Assembly: GCA_029959085.1 (NCBI GenBank)
Contig: JARWIR010000002.1
Location: 63,108,154-63,172,153 of the forward strand
Source of the DNA: Nemophila menziesii
Taxonomy: Eukaryota; Streptophyta; Magnoliopsida; Boraginales; Hydrophyllaceae
Direction of reading: 5' to 3'
Length of the DNA: 64,000 nt
In this document: positions 1 through 12,912 of the stretch, in pieces
How positions within the stretch are numbered: the first letter of the stretch is position 1
How the letters are laid out: each line of letters begins with the position of its first letter
The notes under the pieces: model-generated
The model's input: only the letters and a program-made list of their open reading frames with translations
What the model was told of the DNA's origin: nothing
Databases searched by the model: none
Program-made: the position numbers and the translations under genes

Positions 1-588
1 CATTTGTGATAGTGTATGCTCAATCTTCTTAAGCGCATTGGCTGAGTTTTGGATTCTTTGCTGGCTAATCTCCATCTTTTCAATTATGTTCATTATCTTA
101 GCCATGCTTGAATTCGAACTCGAAGGTTGTTCTTATATGGTTTGATGCATTGAATAAGAGAGTGGTTCTTGATAAGCTTCATTATAAATTGGCGCTTCTT
201 GATAGATAGGTTTTGGAGGAGAGTAGGATTGTGGTCGTGGTTGATAATATTCATCATGATAATGGTTATTATGATAATAAGTCTGTTGTTCTCCGACCCA
301 ATTTTAATTTTGTGGGGGCTGATTATCAGCGTAATTTCCTTGGGATTGATAATAACCATCATAATAATGGTTTCTTTAATAAGGTATGAAGGAAATTGAA
401 GCTGGATTATTCATGCAATATTCCCATGAGTGATCTCTTGCTCCACAACTAGGACATGAAGGTGATGTGTGTACTAGATTTCCCCGAGAAAATTGTTCGC
501 GTACTTCAGCCATTAGCTGGTTTATGTCATCCATTTCTGCAGGATCTAGTAATACAAAACTTCCTTCTCCTAATAAATCCGCTCTCGC
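1..588 (-). pseudogene. Ty3/gypsy (Athila-like) gag fragment with CCHC zinc knuckle, broken
   Basis: On the minus strand one frame runs from 588 to the window start. It contains a retroviral-type zinc knuckle, CPSCGARDHSWEYC (C-x2-C-x4-H-x4-C, 415-456), which in gag packages element RNA. Next comes a Gln/Tyr/Asn-rich linker and a hydrophilic stretch ending near KKIEHTLSQM, as in the C-terminal half of plant Athila-type gag. The frame is cut by TAA at 376-378 and two further TAA codons. At each, the neighbouring residues suggest an original CAA (Gln), so C-to-T decay is likely. The upstream capsid part of gag is absent: only about 100 bp separates this frame from the primer-binding site, which points to an internal deletion. 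The element continues past position 1. The family assignment rests on the knuckle plus the adjacent PBS and LTR; the exact clade is inferred. Confidence 0.75.
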
Positions 589-687
589 CTAGAAAAATTC
601 TGTAAAACAAAAACTAGAAAGAAAAGCGTAAAATATAACTAACTAAAATAAAAGCACAAGATAATTGCACAAGGACTAACGATGTAG

Positions 688-705
688 TCCCCGACAGCGG
701 CGCCA
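688..705 (-). other. Primer-binding site, tRNA-Asp type (element A)
   Basis: The minus strand reads TGGCGCCGCTGTCGGGGA, six bases inside the LTR edge. It differs at two positions from the tRNA-Asp-complementary PBS known for plant Athila-type Ty3/gypsy elements. It fixes the element's orientation as minus and marks 712-2218 as its 5' LTR. Confidence 0.85.
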
Positions 706-711
706 AAAATT

Positions 712-2218
712 TGGTGTGGCCTAAGGTGTGATAAAAAGATGTATAGAATAAGTGCAAATAAACACCCTAAGCTAACACAGTTCTGCAAGTATTACAGGAC
801 ATATGCAAGTTTTAATGATAAGAATATTCGTTCCTCAGAGACTGACGAAAGTTAGAGAGAACTTATGCAAATTATCAAGTGCAAATATGAATGATAGAAA
901 AGATAATATGCAAATAGAAAGAAAAGATAGACAAATATTTATTTGGTTTTCGAATAATAAAACTAAACTAATAAACTAAAGACAAAAAATAAATTAAAGA
1001 AAAGAGAATAGTATGAATGTTAGCTTGAGTAATCAACATGTAATTTCCACTAGTTTTGCCGTTCTAAACATGTAAGGGTGAATTATGTAGTATTTCAATA
1101 ATCGGTTCCAATTCGCTATCGATAGTTTTAAATAAGATTTACCTGTGTCAATAAGACTTCTTAAGCAAACTTTTCCTGTAATTGGTAAATAGTCACAAGA
1201 ACTAAAGCATAGTGATTATCTAGTTAGGTTGAGTTGTCAGATCAAACCTTGTACTAGACATTATGTGCTAAACATGTAATTAAACACCGTTGTCAATGGT
1301 GACCTAACTACTAGATGGTAATTCTATATGGGTGCACTTCCACAAGAACACAGAATATAAATCCAAACACATAAATAGAGAATAAAAACTATAATTCAAT
1401 TTAAAACATTAAGTTCCAAAATTAGATAGATGTCAATCAAAACTAGGGTTCATACATATATGCTAAAACTCAAGCTAGAAAGAATTAATTCAAACTAAGA
1501 AGAGAAGAGAAAAGAATTACAAAATAAGAGTTTGAAGGAGACATATGGTGTTCTGCTCCTTCCAGACTTCTTCCATTGTGTTGCAGCTTCCTCTTGGCCT
1601 TAAGGTCTGGCCAAGGATGATTTTATAATGTTAAGAGGCTATATTTATAGTGTATAGGAAGACTTAATTCGTTTTCTTGAAGGAGAAGTAAGTGGTGGAC
1701 TCCAAGCCCAACTCTAATTCGTATGGAAATAAAGATAATTACTGCTGAACTGTTTTGAGCATATCTTCTTCGTTATTGGTCGGTTTTTTGCTCCATAATA
1801 TACCAAAAGAATCCTCAGCGAATTATCTATATCCCTATGAAAGTAATTTACCAAAATCAGCTTCTTTCTTGGAGTTATCACCACTTCTTTAGGTGTGTGC
1901 TGCAGAAATTCAGATTTAGGCAGCTTTTCCTTTTCCTAATTGAACTCTGTTTCCTTCTATCTCCAATTTACCATGCATATCTCTTTCCATATCTTGTAGT
2001 CTTCGACTTGGACTCTAATTAATCTCCATAATTATCTTTAAAGCTTTACACTAAATAAACAATTAAACCCAATATGCTCTAAAAATATTATGTTACTAAA
2101 TCTAAACTCAAAATAGGAAAGTGTACTAAATCAAGCTGAAGTCGACCTATAAACTAATAAATACGCCTAAAATGATGTGTCAGATGTATATTATATTATC
2201 ACAAATGAGGAGACATCA
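712..2218 (-). mobile_element. 5' LTR of element A (Ty3/gypsy, Athila-like)
   Basis: The plus strand begins TGGTGTGGCC next to the PBS and ends GAGACATCA, so on the minus strand the LTR runs from TGATGTCTCC to CACCA with the usual TG...CA ends. It is about 1.5 kb. A TATA-like CTATAAATAT lies on the minus strand near 1641-1650. A second, truncated copy occurs at 19357-20682 in the opposite orientation. LTR B (2818-4581) shares both termini and several internal blocks but is clearly diverged. The high-coordinate edge at 2218 abuts a broken gag belonging to element B, so element A appears to have inserted into element B. Confidence 0.85.
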
Positions 2219-2720
2219 TCCATCAGTAACGAAATACCTTAAAATTCGCAAAATGCATCTAATCTCTTGATACTCCTTTCGTAATATAGGAATCGCAGAT
2301 TTGCATTAACTTCTGTACAACACAGATTGGATCTTTGCCAGGTGCTCCTCGAAAATTGCCATATCTCCGAAATTGAGATAAAATGTCAGGATTGGGTCTT
2401 AATCTCTCGACATTAATATTTGCTGGGCCAATTCCGAGGGCAGGAGCTCAAAATGGAGCTTGTTCAGGGCCATTAACAAACCACAAATCATTGTTCTGAG
2501 GAGGTTGGACTTGTGGAACAAGAGGAACAAGAGGAGTACCGATTTCATGATCGTCAGCCATTGTTTCTCTTGCTAATTGCTCCTCTAACTCTTTTTCTTT
2601 AGCTTCTCTCTTTCTTTTGCTTGCTTCTCGAACTAGGTTTTGGGGATTTGCAAGAATCACGATATTTCCAACCATATACCAAAACCTGTAAACCTGAGAA
2701 AGATAGACAATCCAAAGCAT
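2219..2720 (-). pseudogene. Ty3/gypsy gag N-terminal fragment of element B, broken
   Basis: Minus-strand frame starting downstream of PBS B. A charged leader (NLVREASKRKREAKEKELEE) precedes a possible Met at 2561 (MADDHEIG). The frame then meets TGA at 2448-2450 and continues with NPDILSQFRRYGNFRG, DPICVVQKLMQICDSYI and KGVSRD, interrupted by more stops. The spacing of a short aromatic/Gly segment, an ICD motif and a following KGVS matches the start of the capsid domain of plant Athila-type gag. The frame stops abruptly at 2219 where LTR A begins, so the rest of gag, if present, lies beyond the window start on the far side of element A. Start choice is uncertain: either the Met at 2561 or further upstream. 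The coding call is confident; intactness is ruled out. Confidence 0.72.
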
Positions 2721-2793
2721 AAAACTGAAAAATAAAACTAAAACTAAAACATTTAAACTACTAAAAGATTAACACCGGGGTCACATGCTAACG

Positions 2794-2811
2794 TCCCCGG
2801 CGGCGGCGCCA
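2794..2811 (-). other. Primer-binding site, tRNA-Asp type (element B)
   Basis: The minus strand reads TGGCGCCGCCGCCGGGGA, six bases from the LTR B edge. It matches the tRNA-Asp PBS of plant Athila-type elements except for two bases. The differing bases are not the same as in PBS A, in keeping with two independent elements of related families. Confidence 0.85.
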
Positions 2812-2817
2812 AAAACT

Positions 2818-4581
2818 TGGTGGGTCCTAGGGTGTTAGAAAATTAGCGAATAATAAAGAGGAACCACAAACTGCAAGTGTACAGTTGTCCCAAGTAATAT
2901 ATGATAATCAAGTTCGTTCTCAGGGACGGATTAGGTTCAACCCAAATATTAATCAAGTAGTAAGAATAATTGCTAAACAAAAAAGTAAAAGAAAAGATTT
3001 TTGTTTGGTTTTTGTAATTAAAAGATGCAAATAAAATAAGACTAAAATTAAATTAACTAGAAAGAAATAACGCAAACAAACAAATAACTTCAGATAAGAG
3101 AGATACTTGAGTCTCGCAAGGAATCCATTTAATCAATATAATTTATGCTATGTTTAAGAGTAGAATTGAATTATAATATTAGTCGGGACTCTAATGTCTC
3201 CTAGCCCCCTGTCGGGTGGACCTAGGAGCTATCCTAAAGTACTATAAACACATGTATGGTCAAATATGCCTCTTCGGATGATAGGATTTTACCTCATTGG
3301 CTATGTAACTAGTTAAGCCTGTCGGTCAATAACGGACATTACACGGGTATTACTTAGATCTGTATTCAAACCCCCCTGTCATATGATCACTTCGCCACTA
3401 AAGTGAATAGCCCAAATACTAAAAGCTATTTCTAGTTGTTCCTAAAAGAAATAGTAATGAAAACAAAGTAATAAACCAATATATAAAACTCAATTCAATT
3501 TAAATCTAAACAATCCCAACTTCAAAACATAGATTAATTAATTAAGGTTCATCCCTTTAATGCGATTCTCAAGTATAAGAAATTTAGTTCATGATAAAAT
3601 TAAAGACTAACAATAAATAAAAGGAGTTCATGTTCAAATACAAAAGATAAATTAATAACCTAAATGGTAGGATGACTTCTAATGGAAGAACAGGATTCCT
3701 CCAGCACTAGCTTCTCCTTGCTTTTTTGCTCTGACTTGAATACCTTAAACCTCTTGTGTAATTCTCTGAAGTGTGTAGAGGAGGCTAAGGGCTGTATATA
3801 TAGGTGTTAGAAAGCCCTTGGTCGAATTTACTTGGAGTTGAAGACAAGTTAAGAACTCTTAAATTCGTAGCCCTAAAATCTAGGAAAGGTAAGATTCTGC
3901 TGCTGATTTGTTTTGGTCATATCTCATTCAATACTTATTCGTTTGACGCGTTCCAATATTCAAAACCGCTTGTCTCGGAAAGCTCTTTCCATTGGGCCAA
4001 ACCATTCTCCCAAATTCCTAGCCAATATTAATTTATGGATTCGTCTTTGAAACATGGTTGGAATTTCAGATTTATTTGGCAACTTTATCTTTTCCTTCTT
4101 TGCATATATCTTTCCTTAATATTCTTATTTCCATGTAACTCTTCTTTCCTTTACTTCTTTGACTTGACTTGGTCTCTAATTAATTACCATAATTCTTTTA
4201 AAGCTTCACAATAAATAAATAATTAAACCACATATGCTTTAAAAAGAATAAATCAATAATTCAAGAAATAGAAATAGGAAAGTACACTCTAAAAATAGAA
4301 ATTCGAGTAAAATTACTTCCTAACACACTAAAATACCCTAAGAATTTAATTCTCACTTCTCCTCCTTGGATTGGTCTTTCATGAAACTCAAAAACCTACT
4401 AACTTTGCACTAAAAACAATCAAATTTACGCACAAAAGCTCTAAAAATGCAAATAGTAAAATTCTAAGGGGAGAAAGTGCAATGTGATCAAATAAGCATA
4501 AAAGTCTATCAAATAAGTCATTTATTCACCTAAAACGATATCTCCAAATGGCTAATAATTAGAACAAATAGGGAGACATCA
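2818..4581 (-). mobile_element. 5' LTR of element B (Ty3/gypsy, Athila-like)
   Basis: The plus strand begins TGGTGGGTCCTAGGGTG and ends GGGAGACATCA; on the minus strand this gives TG...CA termini and the same TGATGTCTCC start as LTR A. It is about 1.76 kb. The right edge at 4581 is supported by the second copy of the large duplication: the sequence following the LTR (TCTATTCC...) aligns with 41568 onward, where no LTR is present. The matching target-site copy should lie before position 1. Confidence 0.82.
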
Positions 4582-4845
4582 TCTATTCCTACTAAGACCT
4601 CTAAATGGGAAATTTATATTCAATGAGAGTAAGGATTTCAACACTAGATGGGATTCAGAATACACCTTAAACCCTCTCACGAGTGATTAGAGGCAACTAC
4701 CAAGGGGCTAATTACAGATAAATATCTGATGATGTCCAATTTAAGGAGAAAGCTTAGCAATGTTAAATGATTACTAAGGATTTAGATAAGTTGTCAAAGT
4801 AAAAGGAAAATGTTTGGACTGCTAGAACTTAGGACAAAAAATATT

Positions 4846-7229
4846 GAGTTGAAGGTCAAAATAAAAAATACTTTCATACTACAATTATACAGACATAGAG
4901 ACGAAATAAGTCATTAAGGATTAAGGAGTAAAATTGTATTTGGAAAGACCCAAATGATGTTTAAATTATACTAAAAGAGTTCTCTATAACAAATATAATA
5001 ACAAGTGTTGTTATTAGGTATTTCAACGTTTCACATGCAAGGTCAAAAAGAAAATTAATGATTTGTTAATTTGTGAACCAGAATCTAAACATGTGAAAAC
5101 ATCTGTTTTTTTAAAATTTTTAATGTTAGGCTCAATGTATTATGGATTTCATGATCTTTTAGTTTAAAAGATTTTTATGTATTTGCTAATGCTGGGGATA
5201 TTTTTATTTTCAATAAGACTTTTTTATGGGCTTTAAACACACTCTTATTACACTCATCCCAAAATGGAGTCCAAGCAAACCATGGTGGATTTTCTATCAA
5301 TTATTAGTGCAAAATTTTCATATAGGATTTTTTCAAAGATAATTGGCACTCACGCTACAAGGATTCATAAATAATATTGTTGTACCCATAATCTAAAATC
5401 TCATGAAATGGATAATGATGCAATACAACATTAACATTAATCAGTATATCTATAGCTTCTTGAGAAAGAAATTGAAATCATATAAGCTCTATGCGCAACG
5501 AAACTTAATTTGGAATAGGCTTCTAAACATGTAATATACGACTTTATCTTTCTTTTCCTTAGAAAACATGGATTCACATTGAAAATGGACTGCATTGATG
5601 AGGAATTATATCATAGTTTCCTTATTTCACGTTGATTTCAATTTTGAATTATTGGAACCATTTCAAGTAATTCATGTGTTACTCTTGTGCGATCTTTTGT
5701 TTCATGTCTTCCTTCTTAGGGAGACACTAGTTGGACTCATCAATTTAAAATGCTAATGAGGATATTTCAAAGGCCTCGATATCATGTGGGAACGTCTGAC
5801 ATTTTCCCACCTAATCTTCTCTACGATTCTATTTTTTCTTCTATTAACCACCGTAAAATATTGGAGTTTTAGAAAGTTATTTCCAATTTAGTAATTTATT
5901 AAGAAAAAAGGTTAGTTCTTAAATTTAAAAAAGATCATCAAAGGTGACCCCTCGAATTTACTTAGACAAACTATTAACTCTTTTCGAAAAGAAAAAACTA
6001 AGTCAAGGGAGAAGTATTTGGGGTTTCATATGGACCAAAAATATTAAATAAATCCACACATAAATGGCTTTAAAATATGTTCTTAATATGACTAATGGCT
6101 AAAACAAAATTTTACTCACTTATATATGTAAGGAGATATAGATCCAGTTGGTGTATACTAAACTATTAACTGGAAATCTTTTTATTTCCAAAGAAAATTT
6201 GTAAGTCCATGGAATTTACGGTGAATAAAAAAATTAGTTGGATCAAACAAAAAGAAATGTATAATTTTTTGGTTTGAGGTACAATATAATTTGGACTTTT
6301 TAGCGAGTATACAAAATAGTTTCTCTATATGCATAATTTTTTTAATATGAATGTTGTATCACTGAATTCTTTTTTATAACAGAACATGTAATTTCTTTTT
6401 ATTAATCCCTTTAGTGGCTAGTATTAACAAAAATAAAACATGGACGAATAAGATCTAATCTGATCTATGCGATTAGTTAGATTAAATTCATGGTAAATAA
6501 TGGTGTTAAATTTGAGGATTGGTGGTTTCAGGGTATAATAATTTGATACTATTAGTTAGGTAATCTAGTTATGATGGGTAATAATTAAATATATTGCTAC
6601 ACCAACTAGCGTATTACAGTAATTTGATGAAGCTAGAGATGAAAGACAAAGGGCTAAGTTTTTTCTGATGTGTGTTGGGATTAGCAATTACTCAAAGGTG
6701 TTAGGCTTTACCAATCGAGAATGATGTCAATATGCTTATTAAGAAATTTATATGGTCATTTTTGCAAAAGATAAGGAGTCCTAGAGAAATTGTGTGAAAT
6801 ATAGGGATTTGTGCAATATTTTAAAAAGAGAAGTTGTATGTAGTGCTTCTTTATCGATTTTAATAATTATTTGTAAAATACTAAATATGAGTAGCTAATT
6901 AATGGTGCATGTGATGAAGAATAGGGAAGTATTAGATGTGAAGAATGATCGGGCGATATTACTATTGCGTTGAACAACGATAGGATACTGGTATGATCAA
7001 TATGACAAAATAGACACAATTTTTTTAGTTTGTTAATTAGTATAGGTTGTTGACTGAGAAGAAATAAAAAAGCGAGTACTCATAAATTGTTGAATAGTTT
7101 GATAACTGGGAATTGGTGTCCATAGTTTTGGAGCTGTTCAGTTTTAGCAATTTAAAATTTTATTTGATTTTAATTAAACTAATAGATGATATTGTGTCAA
7201 TAATGAAAAAATTGAAATATTTAATTGAA
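4846..7229. other. Block present in copy 1 but absent from copy 2
   Basis: The two copies of the large duplication match up to about 4845/41825 and resume at about 7230/41826, leaving some 2.4 kb only in copy 1. Part of it is a decayed LINE reverse transcriptase (5220-5375). A weak later trace near 6725-6800 could read as the post-RT region of the same LINE (IKKFIWSF), but this is low confidence. I saw no terminal repeats or target-site duplication, so either an old insertion in copy 1 or a deletion in copy 2 fits. Confidence 0.5.
5220..5375 (+). pseudogene. LINE (L1-type) reverse transcriptase fragment, frameshifted
   Basis: The plus strand encodes KHTLITLIPKWSPSK, then after a frame change near 5279 MVDFLSIISAKFSYRIFSKI. 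In plant L1 reverse transcriptases these correspond to adjacent early RT motifs: the 'N-T-L-I-x-L-I-P-K' segment, then 'DFRPIS-C-N-x-x-YKIISKIL'. Order and spacing are right, but a frameshift and flanking stops make it non-functional. It is much more decayed than the LINE at 28363 and is not a piece of that copy, because the residues differ. The RT identity is confident; family-level placement is not. Confidence 0.7.
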
Positions 7230-8130
7230 AATGAAAGTACATGATTATCTTTCTAGCACTGTATTAATGTCAAATAATTCAATAATGTAAAAAATAATGA
7301 TTAATGTCAATAATAAGAAGTTTGTTACCTTTATGAAGTTATTTGGTTAACAAGGGAGAGTACTACAAAGTTTAAAATATGTTGTTTAAATTTGGCTTGG
7401 AGTGAAGAATAAAAAATTTAAAAACTAAAATAAATTAGAAAACCTAAAGATAAATGTCAAATATCCAAATTATCCTTTAATTTGATTTTTAAACTCGCGT
7501 ATGTGGCGCGTGCATTTACTAACAATCAATAGTGAATTATTTTCTTTTTTCTATATATGCGGAAAAAGTGTAAAGAGGTTTTCCTAAATGGGAAAATTTG
7601 AAAAATAGGTGCTCTATTGAAAAAATGAAAATATATTGGACCTCCGTGATAATTTACCTTTTCACCTCTTGATTTCACAATATTGTAAGCTTAATGAATT
7701 AATGAACATTCATAACCTTGATGTGTGAGTGTTCCATAAGATACACAATTTTCAATGACAACTTTTTGTACTAGGTTGTCCTTCGGATGAGTTAGACGTA
7801 AGCCTATAACTAGTTTTAAGATCATATAAAAGTTAAACGCTAATTTATTTTTATTTCTTAATTCCTAAATTACTCTATTAGGTTTTTTTTAAAACTATGT
7901 CATTATAGGCTACTTAGGTGTTAAATTTTAATTGTCCACCAAGGTATTCAGCATATTTCAAATGTTTTTCGGTGTTATCTCATAAATCTACATGCACATT
8001 TAAAATCTACCAGAATTATATTAATATCAGTTAGTATGAGATAAAATGCATGAGCATGTTGTCCATATAAGAAACTATAATCTCTTAGATAAAATATTTA
8101 AGGTTAAACCTAAATCCTCCTTATAGTTAA

Positions 8131-9539
8131 TAACATAATAAATAACTGAAAATTTATTTTACAATTTTTCTCAAACCAATGGAAGTCTTTAACTACAAGG
8201 GATAATTAAAATAACCTAAGCATATTTTTTCTTAGGGCATAATTTAGGTTTTACCTCATGACATGTTTTTTTTTAAAATTATCCTAAGTTATTATAAGGT
8301 TTTTCTTTACTATTATTTAAAAAGATTAAAAACATTATAAGCAAATGGGCTTAACTTTATAAGTTCTCTTTGTAGAATCTAACAATGTTTCATAGTTAGT
8401 TATTTTCCTAGAATCTTTTTTAGAATTGCATGATCATTACCTACTAATTCTAATTTAAGAAATATTATATTGTAAATATACTTAAACATCGTAAATTAAA
8501 TTTAAATTTTTCTGATTTTGGATGCAACAAAATTAGCAAATTTGAAATGAAAATTGATCAATTAAATTTAAGAATAAATATAAACTACTAGAACTTAAAA
8601 TGCAAACCTTACTAAAAAAACAAAACATAGAAAAACTAAGTAACTTCCTAAGATGGTCTCTGGTCTCTTGCCATAATGCCAAATTAATAGTTCATAGCAA
8701 GCTCTATTTCTTTTGAAATAAATGTCAATGGATATTTATTACTTGAAACTTATAAATTTATATTTATTTTTATCTTTACCACTTGCATGTTGCCAAGGGT
8801 TAGATCCATAAAATATTGGGGTACCATTAAATTATGTGTGTTCTGTTACTATATTAGTCTAGGGGATTTTGATTAATGTGTGAGGTTAATTAGAGAGTAC
8901 TTTCTTATTGGTCAGTGCAAAGGGAGAAAATTATTGACTGTGTAATACCTAAACATTAATATAGAAAGAAAATATTATATTACTTATATGTGTGTATATA
9001 ATGGATCATTCCCACCTAGGGGATGGTATATATATATATGGTACTCGTTAATCATTATTCTGCTCAAAAGTTTCTGTTTAAATTATCTCATGTGTGTTTA
9101 ATCAAAAAAATTGTAGAAGTTTAGAGACTTGATCATTTCATATAGATTCATGGTATAATGTGTAGATCCTTAAACTCATCTAAACCCTATGATACAGACC
9201 TTAAATTGTCTAATTAAATTTACTATGATATTTTTCTTTTTAAGATTTTTTAATTTTAGGTTCGTAAGAAGATGTGTATGAAATAATGTGATGAATTGAA
9301 GAGAGATAATTTAAATAATCTAAAGTTTCAATTAATTATTTTAAAGGTCTTAAAATTATCCTAAATTGTCAACATAAATAGTGAACTCTTTTTGTTCATC
9401 CTAGAAGTAAAAAACTATGAAAGGTAATTTTCTAGTTTGTTTTTACATTCTATTTTCCCTTTAAATAACAAAAGAGAAAAAGATTGACTAATGGATAATT
9501 AGAAGTTAATTGATATATATAAACAATATTAAACTAATT
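8131..9539. repeat. Repeat block Y, copy Y1
   Basis: A roughly 1.4 kb non-coding AT-rich block. It recurs almost unchanged at 17951-19359 (Y2) and more diverged at 42760-44160 (Y3). Y1 and Y3 are the positional counterparts in the large duplication, whereas Y2 is an extra copy inside the patchwork at 16849-21738. Y1 and Y2 span the same length, which suggests Y2 was copied from Y1 recently. No coding frame, terminal inverted repeat or tRNA-like promoter is visible. Confidence 0.85.
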
Positions 9540-10639
9540 ATTCAAATCTAGTGTTTATCTCTTCAGCCTCCTAAGTCTCGTAACTATCCTGGACTCTTCT
9601 TGAACTTTAACTTCTATTCAAGGCCAACTTTTGAGATTCAAATTTAGTACATGTGGGTCCCTAATACTAGTCCATCTTTATTCTTGTAATTTTAAGTTAA
9701 GGTTTATTTTTCAATTCCTCTATTAGCAGTTTTTACAAATAGTAACTTTTTTTTATTGCATGTGCGTTTATGATTGAATTCAGACAGTCTCCTACATTAA
9801 CCATGTATTCTTCTGTAAAAATTTATTTCAAGTCCTTACATGTGGTTTCTGCCATTTGCATTCATAGATGATTATTCATACAAGATATTGCTCGTTATGT
9901 TTCTTTGCTTATTATCTCATGTATTTTCGAATTTGAATGTAGTATATTCTTTTGCGCTCTCAAGCTAGTTCTCTTTGTTTGTCTAAATATTTTCTATTCA
10001 TATTATTTCCTACCAAAGCTGTTATATCATCGATTTGTTTTTGTAACTATATAAATATGTAATTCTATCTACAAAATATTCTACTTCCTATGGTGCGCAA
10101 TATGATCCCACAAGTCTTTGTTTTTCATAAAAACATGTCCCAAACAAAAGACCCTATTGAAAGTGTTTATTTAATAGCAATTTTTTTTTTATTAAAATTA
10201 TGATATTTGTTAAAAGTACGCCATATGATTAATCAGGTTTTTCTTTCAGAATCACATATACTGTGCTTTCCTTGAAAGTACTTCTAAATCTCTAAAACAC
10301 TTCAAAACAGACACATGGATTATTTAGCATGCACATTTTTAACAAAACTTCATCATAATATAATATATAATTCAATTAAATTAACTAAAAATATAAAAAA
10401 TGTCAAAAAAATATTTTTCTTAACCAAATTATTATATAAATCAATCAATAATAATCAATAATCCATATTTTTTATTAGAATAGAAGATTACAATGTGTGC
10501 TATACAAAACTACATTTAAGAACACTAAAATAATTCAAAATAATAATGTTTGATGTGTTTCTCCATTTATTTTGATTAGTGGCCACTAAGCATAAAATAT
10601 CACCTTAGACAAGAAGAATATATATTCCTAAATTATAAA

Positions 10640-11685
10640 ATTGAATTGTATGGTGAAATAAAGTAGAGATTAGAATCGTAAAAGATGGACTTTAACCAAT
10701 TTATGTGACATAATAATTTCAATACATGAATTTATCATGAATATATTTTGTTTATTTATTTAAAAAATCATTTGTTGGTGTGTGATTAAAGCATGAATAT
10801 TTTATGGAGTATTTTATATTATGATGATCTTAATTAAGAATAACTTTTTTCTATAAACATGAATAAATATAACCGTCACTAATTGATAAAGATAGAATAA
10901 CCATCTCATAATATTTATATGATTGACCAACCTCTCATCACAAGTCAACCTAACAAATGGTCAGACGGTCTTGTATTGTCGTATCCAATAGTATTTTTTA
11001 TGAAATGTGTTGCCAGGTCTAGTCATATCATACATGCCCTACCGATTCGGTCGTGTAAAGTTGTGGAAATTTGAAAGTAATAGCCTAATTTAGGTTAGGT
11101 TTTATTAGGTTTATGTTTAATCCATTTTTTTCAAACATATTATGATTAGTTTAGGTTTAGGTCTAGTTCAAGTTTTGTCTATTTTCTTGATTTTAACAAT
11201 TTCCCCCCTTTGTTTAACTTATATAAGTGTGTATGCTATTAAAAATAGTTTATAGTAATATAACTTAGTTATTAAACCATTTATTTTCAAAACAAAAAGA
11301 TCTTATAAATTAAAGTAGACTATTCTTGAAAACTTATAACATATTAAACTAAACTACTTTAACTTATTATAATATGATGAATAAAATCATTACTAAGTTA
11401 TTATAGATTTAACTAAATTATATAAATTATTATTAAATAAATTATTACGAATCCAAAATAGGCAAAATAATTATTACAAATTTGTGGTTCTTCCATGGAA
11501 TTTAGGCAGCCTACATACTTTTCTATAGGTCATTTTAAATGCACACTATAAACATATAATAGTTCTCCAAAAAAAAGTTAGTAAATTGTAAATATATAAT
11601 TTTAATCTTATTTTACCCGCTTACACCTAAGGTCGTTGTTGAGGGTTTTATAGAATCTTAACTTGATAGATTTAAGAACACATCG
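10640..11685. other. Copy-1-only block, no recognisable content
   Basis: About 1 kb present in copy 1 between segments that are adjacent in copy 2 (around 45130). AT-rich, with a T-rich run of TTTAGGT-like repeats near 11090-11170. I see no coding frame, inverted termini or clear target-site duplication. Insertion and deletion cannot be told apart from this sequence alone. Confidence 0.4.
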
Positions 11686-12912
11686 TCATTAGAGTACAAC
11701 TCAATTAATTTTTATTTGGTATCCGGGTTTAGCGTGGTCTTGCAATTGAACCAATCTATCCAATGTGGTCTGGTAATGCTAGCTCTGGGGGGTTTTCTTC
11801 CTTTCATAAATGTAATTTTCTATGGATCAAAATACATCTTCATAGAAAAAAATTAGGAGTAATGTGTAATAAAACATAAATAGATTCATACAAGTATGTG
11901 TTAGGGATGCGGGAGAGTGTGGGGATAAAGGGTTGTTCGGGGGAAAGGTTATTTATAATTTCTACTTAATCTTTGTATGCATTTTTATTACAATTGAGCT
12001 TATTAACAATAAATATGCTCTATGTAAGCTTTTATATCATCATTTACAAACCTTTCGATGAATGACAATTTGTAGAGAGGGTTCATGTCAGTTAACATAA
12101 TACTAGGTTCTAATGTACTAGAAACCTCATCCATTTGGATGGAAAAATAATGAAATTTGTCAAGACAAATATTAGTACGCAGATATACGTACCTAAAAAT
12201 AAAATAGTGCTAATGCCTTAAATATAAAACAAGTCACAATATACTTAAAAATGTCCTAATCCTCGGGGATCAAGAAGTTATCACGAAAATGTTCATTATT
12301 AATAATCTTTAGATGAAATGAGGCTTCTTCTGCCCAAGAGGAAGAGTATCATGTCGTCTTCATAGAGGCATTATTCCAAATACACAAACCTTTGACTACC
12401 AAACTGATATACAAATCAATATGTACAACAGGAGATAAAAGTCAATTATTAAAGTGTAGAGCTCACTTAATTTTTGTAATAAATAAAAAATTGCCATCAA
12501 ATAGATAATAAGATTTTAAAATAGTGCACAAATCAAACTTAATGGGTTCGAAATAAAAAATTCAAAATACAATATCAAAACATCTAAAATTGTTTATCGT
12601 TAATTTAGAACACAAAAATAGTGATTTTGGATGGATTTTTAATCTATTAGGATCGGAAGACCAAACACACTCAAAACATATATATTAGCGAAAACCCATT
12701 CAAACAAGATTTTTGGGTTTTAGATTGATCCATAGCTTATTATCATAAAAAACTCTATATTCTTATGATAAGTAACTCATTTTGAAATTTTGAAATTGAG
12801 ATTAAAAATTTAAACCCAACAATAAACTCATTTATAATTATGCAGATGCATGAATGTTGGAGAGGATAAATCTTGAATTTTCCAGCACTAGATTGCATGC
12901 TCTAGTCAGCTG

